Translations under genes and position numbers: made by a program
The notes under the pieces: generated by a model
The model's input: only the letters and a program-made list of their open reading frames with translations
Database searches by the model: none
Told to the model about the DNA's origin: nothing
From: JABFRG01 sp038210445
GTDB taxonomy: Bacteria > Myxococcota_A > Polyangia > Polyangiales > Polyangiaceae
Length of the DNA stretch: 64,000 nucleotides
Assembly: GCA_038210445.1 (NCBI GenBank)
Contig: JBBQWQ010000039.1
Span: 1 to 64,000 of the forward strand
Reading direction: 5' to 3'
In this document: positions 30,044 to 36,976 of the stretch, in pieces
How positions within the stretch are numbered: position 1 is the first letter of the stretch
Layout: each line of letters starts with the position of its first letter

Positions 30044-30631
30044 ATGAAGCGTCGCTCCTTGCTTCTCTCCTTTTGTGTGGCCGCGCTGCCCTGCGCGGTG
30101 GCGCTCACGTCGCGCCCGGCGAGCGCCGACCCGCAGACCTCGGTGGCCCTGACCATCGGCGGCGGCGCGGCCGACTTGCGCACCTCGCCCCGGCCGGTCT
30201 TCCACCTCGGCGGCTGGGCCGACATCCTGTTCTTTCGCAAGCGCGATTCAGACATGGCCCTGGGCCCGTACCTTTCGGTCGACACTGCGGCGTTCGACAC
30301 CTTTCACGTGGGCGGCGGTCTGAGCTGGCTCGTGCCGCTGGGCAGTCCGGTGCTGGTGGTGTCTGGGGGAGCGCTCGCCCAGAAGTCTGCCTTCGGCTGG
30401 GAGCCCGCACTGCAGACGGCGCTGTTCTTCGGCTCTCGGAGCTTCAACTTCCACTCCGTCTATGGCTTCGCCCTCGGCGGATTCGTGCAGGGACGGCTGG
30501 GCCTGGGAGGGCTCGACGGGACCCGGCAGGCCGACGTGGTGGGCGGCCTCCAGGTCGACGTCGCGATCCTGGGGCTTCCCTTCGTGCTCCTCTATCAGGG
30601 GCTACGCGGACGACCGGCCACCATCCGCTGA
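30044..30631 (+). CDS. probable outer-membrane beta-barrel protein
   Basis: This encodes 195 residues with a cleavable signal peptide (about 1-28, ending RPASADPQ). The mature part consists of short alternating strands (VALTIGGGAADL, LGPYLSVDTAAF, VGGGLSWLVPLG), consistent with a small eight-strand barrel, though no signature motif is seen. It directly precedes the parS cluster. A longer in-frame reading from 29891 overlaps the lipoprotein gene and has shadow composition. Confidence 0.65.
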   Translation: MKRRSLLLSFCVAALPCAVALTSRPASADPQTSVALTIGGGAADLRTSPRPVFHLGGWADILFFRKRDSDMALGPYLSVDTAAFDTFHVGGGLSWLVPLGSPVLVVSGGALAQKSAFGWEPALQTALFFGSRSFNFHSVYGFALGGFVQGRLGLGGLDGTRQADVVGGLQVDVAILGLPFVLLYQGLRGRPATIR

Positions 30632-30668
30632 AGGAGCCGGCTCAAGGCGCGAGGTGTGGCCCGGCTCT

Positions 30669-30682
30669 GTTTCACGTGAAAC
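30669..30682. promoter_or_regulatory. parS site A
   Basis: GTTTCACGTGAAAC, a perfect palindrome identical to the core of the well-known Bacillus-type parS. Confidence 0.93.
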
Positions 30683-30764
30683 GGGCCACCCGACCCCACG
30701 CATCACGGACACCTCCGCCATGCGCGCGACGCTCCACCCCAGGGTGTGCGCAGTACGCCAACCC

Positions 30765-30778
30765 GTTTCACGTGAAAC
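30765..30778. promoter_or_regulatory. parS site B
   Basis: GTTTCACGTGAAAC, perfect; 96 bp after site A. Its left flank resembles that of site F. Confidence 0.93.
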
Positions 30779-31030
30779 AACCCGCCCCATCCGCCCTGTT
30801 CGCGGGCCCCGAGCGCACACTTCGTCCAGCGAACCCGAAGCGCCGGCCGGGACCGCCGCGCACCCCGGGCACCTCGGGACCCCACATGCGCCTTCCATCA
30901 CCTGCTCCGGCCGCACACCTCCCTGCGAGACCCCCGCTCTGCGAAGAAGGTTGCCACGACAGCCACCGTGGGGCCCTGCGCCGCCAAGCGGCCAGGCGCC
31001 TGCCCGATATGCGCGGGTCAGCCCCCACCC

Positions 31031-31044
31031 GTTCCACGTGAAAC
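31031..31044. promoter_or_regulatory. parS site C
   Basis: GTTCCACGTGAAAC, one base off the palindrome; 266 bp after site B. Confidence 0.9.
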
Positions 31045-31141
31045 AACCCCGCCGCATCCGCTCTCGTCGCCGCCGCCGGGCGAGCGCATCACGGCAACCT
31101 CCGCCACCCGCGCGACGTCTCCCCTGCCAACGCCCACGCCC

Positions 31142-31155
31142 GTTTCACGTGCAAC
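31142..31155. promoter_or_regulatory. parS site D (variant)
   Basis: GTTTCACGTGCAAC, one base off; 111 bp after site C. It heads a segment duplicated at site E, 389 bp later. Confidence 0.85.
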
Positions 31156-31391
31156 GCTCCACGTTCGAGGTGGCTCAGCTGCCCCGGCAACCGACCTCCG
31201 CCGCGCCGCCAGCGCCTCCGGGGCTCCGCGCATGCGGAATGTGTTCCTCCGGCCACCTCGACGCTCGCCGCCCGCGGTGCCAAGGACCATGGGCACCTGG
31301 GGAGGAGCCCCGCAGCCGCGCGACGTCGCACCATCCTGCTGTGCGCCGTGCGACGTAGGTGACTGGAGATTCTCGTGAGCCACGTGATTCT

Positions 31392-31525
31392 TCGGGTCCG
31401 GTCGACTGCGCGGCGGCGGAGCGCCAAGCAGGAGCCTGAGGGCCTTTGCCCGAGACCGAGGGGGGTGCGTGAGGACGGGGTGCGAAGGCATCCCACAGGT
31501 ATCGGCCAAAGGCCCTCAGTCTCCT
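31392..31525. repeat. long hairpin repeat, copy 2 (possible structured RNA)
   Basis: The arm at 31430-31457 pairs with 31498-31525 over 28 positions with three mismatches. The 40-nt loop contains a small hairpin, GGGGTGC/GCATCCC with a GAAG loop, at 31477-31494. The 38-nt flank 31392-31429 matches copy 1 at nearly every position. The pairs that are T-A in copy 1 are C-G here. It sits between a degenerate parS at 31377-31390 and site E at 31531, so it lies inside the partition array. No promoter or T-tract was identified on either strand. Confidence 0.68.
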
Positions 31526-31530
31526 CGCCA

Positions 31531-31544
31531 GTTCCACGTGAAAG
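31531..31544. promoter_or_regulatory. parS site E (variant)
   Basis: GTTCCACGTGAAAG, two bases off the consensus, starting six bases after the hairpin repeat. Confidence 0.82.
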
Positions 31545-31747
31545 AACCCCGCCGCATCCGCTCTCCTCGCCGCCCGGAAGGAACACCCCACCGCCCGGCC
31601 CGCTTCCGGGTCTCTACGCGAGCGGAATGTGCTCGGTCGGCCACCTCGACTCTCTTTCCCGCGAGCGCCAGGCACCATGGGCTCGTCCGGAGCCCCGACA
31701 TCGGCGCGGTGTGGCGCCACCCCAGGTGTGCGCCGTACCCCCAACCC

Positions 31748-31761
31748 GTTTCACGTGAAAC
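31748..31761. promoter_or_regulatory. parS site F
   Basis: GTTTCACGTGAAAC, perfect; 217 bp after site E. Confidence 0.93.
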
Positions 31762-32057
31762 AACCCCGCCGCATCCGCTCTCCTCGCCGGCCCTGGCCGC
31801 ACACCACCGCGCCGCCCCCGCTTCCGTGTCGAAGGCGAGCGGGGTGCGGTCGTCCCGCTAACCCGAAGCGCTCCGCCCCGAGCTCCGCTCATCGAAGGTG
31901 AGTCGGCAGCCCAAACGTCCGTGGTCCAATCCGCTCTCCTCACGTGCCCTGACCCCGCACTCCGCGACACCCCGATGCGCAACGAAGCCCCGGCATCCGC
32001 ACCGCACCCTACCAAGCGGCGAGCAGCCAGCTTGCTATGCGCGGGCCACCCCCACCC

Positions 32058-32071
32058 GTTTCACGTGAAAC
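32058..32071. promoter_or_regulatory. parS site G
   Basis: GTTTCACGTGAAAC, perfect; 310 bp after site F and 55 bp upstream of the zapA start, within its likely promoter. Confidence 0.93.
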
Positions 32072-32126
32072 ACCCGGACCGCGAGCGCCGCCCTGCTGCG
32101 GCAAAAGTGCTAGCTTGCGCACCATC

Positions 32127-32423
32127 ATGGCTTCCCCCGTCGTAGAGCTCCGCGTCGCCGGCCAGGTCTTCAAGGTCGTCAGCTCCGAAAGCCCCGAAGC
32201 GCTGGCCGACCTGGCCCGCGAGGTCGACGCCCGGGTGACCAAGCTCGTGCCGAAGGGCCGCACCATCCCCCAGAACGCGGTGCTCCTGGCCGCCATCGCC
32301 CTGGTGCACGAGCTGCGCGAAGAGCGCGCCACCCGCGAGGAGCTCGAGAAGAAGACCCGCGACGTTCTCCGCCGCGCCCTCTCGCGCATCGACCGGGCCC
32401 TCGAAGAGACGTCCGAGGCCTGA
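32127..32423 (+). CDS. zapA: cell-division protein ZapA
   Basis: This is a 98-residue ZapA-family protein that promotes FtsZ bundling at the division site. The N-terminal beta region (VVELRVAGQVFKVVSSESPE) is followed by a long helix (LADLAREVDARVTKLVP) and a charged coiled-coil C-terminus. The length is typical. It follows the parS cluster directly and precedes bioF by 11 bp. The ATG at 32127 begins the recognisable domain; upstream in-frame sequence runs into parS site G. Confidence 0.85.
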   Translation: MASPVVELRVAGQVFKVVSSESPEALADLAREVDARVTKLVPKGRTIPQNAVLLAAIALVHELREERATREELEKKTRDVLRRALSRIDRALEETSEA

Positions 32424-32434
32424 GCGTCCCATCG

Positions 32435-33559
32435 ATGCCGCTCCCCCCCTCGCACCGGCCGCTCCCGTTCCTCACCGAAGCCCTCGAAGGGCGGCGCCGA
32501 GAGGGGCTCTTGCGTGAACCGCTTCCGCTGCCCTACCCCGCTCGCTCGTTCTCGTCGAACGACTACCTGGGCTTCGCGCACGACGCGGTAGAAGCATCGG
32601 GTCCGGCCGGCGCCGGCGCATCGCGCCTGGTGGCTGGCGACCACGCACCCGCGCAGAATCTCGAGAGCGCTCTCGGCGCGTGGCTCGGCCTGCCCGGCGT
32701 GCTCCTCTTCACCAGCGGCTACGCGGCCAACGTGGGCACGGTCTCGGCGCTGGCCACGCGTAGCGATCGCGTCCTCAGCGACGCCATGAACCATGCCTCG
32801 CTCATCGACGGCCTACGTCTCTCCGGCGCCCGCAACGAGGTGTTCCCACACAACGATCTCCAGGCCCTCGAAGCCCTCCTCGAGCACCCCGCGAAAGCGG
32901 GCCCAGCGCCCCGTCGCACCTTCGTGGTGGCCGAGTCGTACTACAGCATGGACGCCGACGGCCCCGACCTCCGAGGTCTGCGCGACCTGTGCGATGCGAA
33001 GGGCGCCGTGCTCGTGCTCGACGAGACGCACGCACTCGGCGTGTTCGGACCGCAAGGTCGAGGCCTGGCCGCGGCGGCGGGCGTCGTCCCCGATGTGCTC
33101 ATGGGCGCGCTCGGCAAAGCCTTCGGGGTGCAAGGGGGCTTCGCCGCCGGAGCGCCGGAGCTTCGCGCCTGGCTGTGGAACGCGGCACGCTCCTTCGTGT
33201 ACTCCACCGGCATCTCGCCCTTGCTCGCCACCGTCGCTCGGGCGCGACTGGCGCAGGTGCAAAGCGGCGACGCACTCCGCGAGAACCTCACCCGCGTGGC
33301 CCACCAGCTTCGTCATGCGCTCACCGACCTGGGGGTAGTGCCCTTGGGCCACGGGCCCATCGTGCCCTGGGTGCTCGGCGATGAAGGCCGCGCTACGGCA
33401 CTGGCGGCCGGACTGCGGGAGCAGGGGTTTCACGTCCAGGCGATTCGCCCGCCCACGGTGCCGCCGGGCACGAGCCGACTGCGGCTCACGGTCACCGCGC
33501 GCCACACGCACCAAGACATCCTCGACCTGGCCTCGGCCATAAGGAGAACGCTGCCGTGA
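32435..33559 (+). CDS. bioF: 8-amino-7-oxononanoate synthase
   Basis: This is a 374-residue PLP enzyme of the alpha-oxoamine synthase family that makes the biotin precursor from pimeloyl-thioester and alanine. Visible features are FSSNDYLGF, ASRLVAGDH, VLDETHALGVFG with the PLP-ring Asp and His, and the Schiff-base Lys in GALGKAFGVQGG (near 228). The length is normal. Its stop overlaps the GTG start of bioD, so the two genes are translationally coupled. Confidence 0.93.
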   Translation: MPLPPSHRPLPFLTEALEGRRREGLLREPLPLPYPARSFSSNDYLGFAHDAVEASGPAGAGASRLVAGDHAPAQNLESALGAWLGLPGVLLFTSGYAANVGTVSALATRSDRVLSDAMNHASLIDGLRLSGARNEVFPHNDLQALEALLEHPAKAGPAPRRTFVVAESYYSMDADGPDLRGLRDLCDAKGAVLVLDETHALGVFGPQGRGLAAAAGVVPDVLMGALGKAFGVQGGFAAGAPELRAWLWNAARSFVYSTGISPLLATVARARLAQVQSGDALRENLTRVAHQLRHALTDLGVVPLGHGPIVPWVLGDEGRATALAAGLREQGFHVQAIRPPTVPPGTSRLRLTVTARHTHQDILDLASAIRRTLP

Positions 33560-34254
33560 CCATCATCGCCATCGCTGGAACCGGAACGGGCATCGGCAAG
33601 AGTCACGTCGCGGTCGCGCTTCTCATGGCCATGAGGGTCCACGCACGCGTGGTCGGCTGGAAGCCGGTGGAGAGCGGCGTTGTCGGCTCCGAGGGCGCCG
33701 ACGAAGCACGACTCCGGGCGGCGGGCTCGGTCGCGGGGCCTCCCACGCTTCGCCTCCGGCAGCCGCTCTCTCCGCACCTGGCGGCCCGGCGCGAGAACAT
33801 CGTCCTCGATGCGCGCGCTTTCGCCGACACCGCAGCGCAGCTGGCAACCACCCACGACGCGGTGGTGGTGGAGGTGGCCGGCGGGCTGTTCTCACCGCTC
33901 ACCGACGAGATGACCAACGCCACTTGGCTGCGCACCCTCAAGAACATGCCGCGCATCGTGCTGGTAGCCCCGGATCGCCTGGGCGTGCTGCACGACACCT
34001 ACGCCACGGTGCGCGCGGCCGCCGCCGAAGGACTCACCATCGACACCGTGGTGCTGTCGGCCCCCGAGACCGCCGACGAGTCCACCGGCACCAACGCGGG
34101 CGAGCTCGCGCGGCACATCTCCGCATACGTGTATTCTACACACATCATCATGGCGCCCCGTAAGGCTCCGAGCGACCTTTCGGCCGACCCCGCCATCGTC
34201 GCCCTGGCCGCCCGCGTGCTCCCGCCCCGAAGCGCCGCGACGCTCAGCTCTTGA
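33556..34254 (+). CDS. bioD: dethiobiotin synthetase
   Basis: This 232-residue ATP-dependent carboxylase closes the ureido ring of dethiobiotin. The P-loop GTGTGIGKS (8-16), VGWKPVESG with the catalytic Lys, and VVVEVAGGLFSPL are diagnostic. The GTG start overlaps the bioF stop. bioA and bioB are not in the window. The 3' end overlaps the convergent ABC ATPase gene by 11 bp. Confidence 0.93.
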   Translation: MTIIAIAGTGTGIGKSHVAVALLMAMRVHARVVGWKPVESGVVGSEGADEARLRAAGSVAGPPTLRLRQPLSPHLAARRENIVLDARAFADTAAQLATTHDAVVVEVAGGLFSPLTDEMTNATWLRTLKNMPRIVLVAPDRLGVLHDTYATVRAAAAEGLTIDTVVLSAPETADESTGTNAGELARHISAYVYSTHIIMAPRKAPSDLSADPAIVALAARVLPPRSAATLSS

Positions 34255-34870
34255 TCCGCCCGCGCTCCATCTCCACCGAGCGATCGCCATAGGCGCGCGC
34301 GAACTCGGCGTCGTGCGTGACCACCACCACGTAGGCGCCGCGCGCCACCTCTTCGCGCACCACCTCGCCCAGCTTCGCGACGCCCTTGGGGTCGAGCCCG
34401 GTGGTGGGCTCGTCGAGCAACAGCAGCTTGGGGAGCGCAACCAGGGCGCGCGCGAGGGCGATCCGCTGACGCTGGCCACGGGAGTACGTGCGCACCGCCC
34501 GCTCCGCAAACGCCCCCAGCTCGAAGCGCTCGGCCACCGCGGCGTAGGCCGAGGTCGGGTCGAGCCCGTGAAGGCGCGCCGCCAGCGTCACGTTCTCGCG
34601 CCCGGTCAGGTCGGCGTAGGTCAGCAGATCGTGCCCCACCCACCCCAGCGCCCGGCGCACCTCCTCGCGGGTCTGCCCGAGAGGTCCGTGGTCCAGGGTG
34701 CCGGTGGTCGGCTTGGCCAGGGTTCCGAGCACCGAGAGCAGCGTCGACTTGCCCGACCCGTTGGCGCCCAGCACCGACAGCGCCTCACCGGGGCGAATCT
34801 CCATCGAAACCCCCAAGAGCGCCCGCACCGGGCCAAAGGTCTTGGTCACCTGGCGCAGGGTGATGGTCAC
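34244..34870 (-). CDS. ABC transporter ATP-binding protein (CcmA-like)
   Basis: This is a 208-residue single ATPase domain: Walker A GANGSGKST, signature YSRGQRQR (the usual SGGQ is SRGQ), Walker B LLLLDEPT and the H-loop VVTHD. The short length and sequence resemble the haem-exporter ATPase CcmA, but no permease or cytochrome c biogenesis gene is adjacent, so the substrate is unknown. The start is a GTG. It is convergent with bioD, sharing 11 bp. Confidence 0.85.
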   Translation of the reverse strand: MTITLRQVTKTFGPVRALLGVSMEIRPGEALSVLGANGSGKSTLLSVLGTLAKPTTGTLDHGPLGQTREEVRRALGWVGHDLLTYADLTGRENVTLAARLHGLDPTSAYAAVAERFELGAFAERAVRTYSRGQRQRIALARALVALPKLLLLDEPTTGLDPKGVAKLGEVVREEVARGAYVVVVTHDAEFARAYGDRSVEMERGRIKS

Positions 34871-34998
34871 GCCACGACGTTATCGCAAAAACGAGGGCCA
34901 TACCCCTGCACACTTGTGCCCGTCGCGCGCCGCACGCCAAACCTCGCCCGAAAAACTCCGCTGGCGTTCTTGCCTGGGCGTCATGCTATCTTTTGGTT

Positions 34999-35961
34999 AT
35001 GACGGCTGCCGCCTCGCGTTTGAACGCGGAGCTTCCAGTGCTCAACGAGCTACGGCGCAATGTCGAAGGCGCTCTCGAGGGCAAAGGTGAAGCGGTGGAG
35101 CTCGCTTTGGTGGCGCTCCTGGCCCGCGGCCACCTGCTCATCGAGGACGTACCCGGCGTGGGCAAGACCACGCTGGCGCGCGCGCTCGCGCGATCGGTCG
35201 GCGGCGAGCTGCGCCGCGTTCAATTCACCAGCGATCTGCTCCCGAGCGACGTGCTCGGCGTGTCGGTGTACGACCAGCGCACCGGCGAGTTCGTGCTCCG
35301 GCAGGGGCCGGTCTTCGCCAACGTTCTCCTCGCCGACGAGATCAACCGCGCCAGCCCGCGCACGCAATCGGCGCTCCTCGAAGCCATGAACGAGGGTCAG
35401 GTCTCGCTCGACGGCCAGACCATTCCGCTCCCAGACCCGTTCTTCGTCATCGCCACCCAGAACCCGCAAGACTTCGCCGGCACGTTCCCGCTCCCCGAGT
35501 CGCAGCTCGACCGCTTTTTGCTCCGGGTGCGCATCGGCTATCCGCCGCCTCAGGTGGAAATGCGCTTGCTCCTGGGCGGCGAAACCGACACCGCGCGAAA
35601 CGTGGAGACCGTTCTCGAACCGGGTCGCCTGGTCGAGCTGCAGCGCGAAGTGCTCCGCGTCTCCCTCGACAGCTCCCTCGGCAACTACCTCCACGCCATC
35701 ATCCAGGCCACGCGCACCTCACCGCTCCTGGGCCTGGGCGCTTCGACCCGCGGCGCCATCGCCCTCGGCAACGCCGCCCGCGCCCGCGCCATGCTCCGGG
35801 GTCGTGGCTACTGCATCGCCGACGACATCCAGGACCTGGCGGTTCCGGTGCTCGCCCACCGCGTGCGTCTCGCCTCCCAGGCCGAGGGCTTCGCACCCTC
35901 GCGCGACGAAGCCGAAACCGCGATCCGGGAGATCGTCGCCCGGATCCCCGTTCCGCTCTGA
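34999..35961 (+). CDS. MoxR-family AAA+ ATPase
   Basis: This is a 320-residue AAA+ ATPase: Walker A EDVPGVGKTTL, Walker B LLADEINRASPRTQ, sensor 1 IATQNP and the arginine-finger region LPESQLDRFLLR. MoxR proteins act as chaperones for metal or cofactor insertion or for maturing partner complexes. A DUF58 protein and a transglutaminase-like membrane protein follow with tight spacing, which is the standard MoxR operon. The ATG at 34999 is preferred over an in-frame TTG six bases earlier. Confidence 0.93.
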   Translation: MTAAASRLNAELPVLNELRRNVEGALEGKGEAVELALVALLARGHLLIEDVPGVGKTTLARALARSVGGELRRVQFTSDLLPSDVLGVSVYDQRTGEFVLRQGPVFANVLLADEINRASPRTQSALLEAMNEGQVSLDGQTIPLPDPFFVIATQNPQDFAGTFPLPESQLDRFLLRVRIGYPPPQVEMRLLLGGETDTARNVETVLEPGRLVELQREVLRVSLDSSLGNYLHAIIQATRTSPLLGLGASTRGAIALGNAARARAMLRGRGYCIADDIQDLAVPVLAHRVRLASQAEGFAPSRDEAETAIREIVARIPVPL

Positions 35962-35968
35962 ACCGCCG

Positions 35969-36976
35969 ATGACCCCGGAACCGCGGACGTTGTGGGCACG
36001 TCTCCGCGCGCGGCTCAAGTCGCCGCGACGGCTGCGCTTCACCCGCGAGGGGAAGTTCTTCGTGGGCATCACGCTGGGCGTAGGCTTCGCCGCCATCAAC
36101 ACCGGCAACAACCTCCTCTACTTGCTCCTCGGCATGCTGCTGGCGCTCATCGTGGTGAGCGGCATCATGAGCGAGGTCTCGCTCCGGCACCTCACGGTTG
36201 TACGCAGGCTCCCGGCGCGCGCGCAGGTAGGCCGGCCCCACGTGGTGGAGATCGAGGTCTTCAACCACAAGAAGCGCGTGCCCTCCTACGCCATCGAGGT
36301 GGAAGATCTGCGCGAGGGTCTGCCCGCCGACAAGCGCTGCTTCTTCTTGAAGATCAGCCCGCGCTCCGCGCAGGTCGCGGCGTATCGGCGCACGCCGTCG
36401 AAACGTGGGCGCGATCACCACACCGGTTTTCGCATCGCCACCCGTTTTCCCTTCGGACTCTTCGAAAAATCACGGGAAATTCCCGCCGACGGCGAGCTCC
36501 TCATCTACCCCGCGGTGGACCCGGTGCAGTTGCCGATTCCCGTTGGCGGGCGCTCACTGGGCGGCGAGACCACCTTGGGCCGCGGCTACGGCGAGGACCA
36601 CCTGGGTCTTCGCAGCATGCGAGAAGGGGAGGACCCGCGCGACATCCACTGGCGAAAGTCTGCAGCCATGTCGCAGCTGGTGATTCGTGAGCGCGCGCGC
36701 GAGGCCCGCCCCGACGTGAACCTCACGCTCGAAGTGCGAAGGCCGAAAGGCTCCTCCTCGGAGTGGGATACGCAGTTCGAAAAGCGCATCCGCGAAGCCG
36801 CGTCGCGAGCGGTCGCACACTTGCGGCGCGGCGACAGCGTCACGCTCCGCACCTCCACCGGCCCCTTGGTGCGTGCCACGCGCAGTGCCGGCGCCGACCC
36901 CATCCTGCGCTTTTTGGCCCTCGTGGCCTTCGAAGAGACCGAAGCCGACACCGAAGCCAAGGAGGCCGCAGAGTGA
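35969..36976 (+). CDS. DUF58 domain protein
   Basis: This encodes 335 residues. Two hydrophobic segments near 30-65 are followed by a DUF58 region with the hallmark GEDHLGLRSMREGEDPRDIHWR. DUF58 proteins are vWA-related membrane partners of MoxR ATPases; their molecular role is unclear. The gene starts seven bases after moxR and overlaps the next gene by 4 bp, so the three genes are co-transcribed. Confidence 0.9.
   Translation: MTPEPRTLWARLRARLKSPRRLRFTREGKFFVGITLGVGFAAINTGNNLLYLLLGMLLALIVVSGIMSEVSLRHLTVVRRLPARAQVGRPHVVEIEVFNHKKRVPSYAIEVEDLREGLPADKRCFFLKISPRSAQVAAYRRTPSKRGRDHHTGFRIATRFPFGLFEKSREIPADGELLIYPAVDPVQLPIPVGGRSLGGETTLGRGYGEDHLGLRSMREGEDPRDIHWRKSAAMSQLVIRERAREARPDVNLTLEVRRPKGSSSEWDTQFEKRIREAASRAVAHLRRGDSVTLRTSTGPLVRATRSAGADPILRFLALVAFEETEADTEAKEAAE

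Larger units (their letters stand above)
30632..32126. other. non-coding partition (centromere-like) segment holding seven parS-like sites
   Basis: This 1.5-kb segment has no convincing gene; the many open frames in it are GC-driven. It contains seven matches to the bacterial parS palindrome, three degenerate CACGTG relics or near-sites, duplicated flanks of about 200 bp, and copy 2 of the hairpin repeat. Its content fits the ParB-loading centromere of the chromosome. parA and parB are not in the window. Several sites share the same downstream block (ACCCCGCCGCATCCGCTCTC), showing that the array grew by duplication. Confidence 0.88.

Noticed and set aside
30297..30315. CTTTCACGTGGG within the barrel-protein gene as a parS
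   Set aside because: Only the left half matches and it lies in coding sequence.
31921..31955. CACGTG near 31941 as an additional parS
   Set aside because: Only the six-base core matches; the flanks do not form the required inverted repeat.
30632..32126. Numerous open frames of 60-300 codons on both strands in the parS segment
   Set aside because: They overlap in all frames, are rich in Arg, Pro and Ala, lack ribosome-binding sites and cross the repeated sites; they are the result of high GC content and few stop codons.
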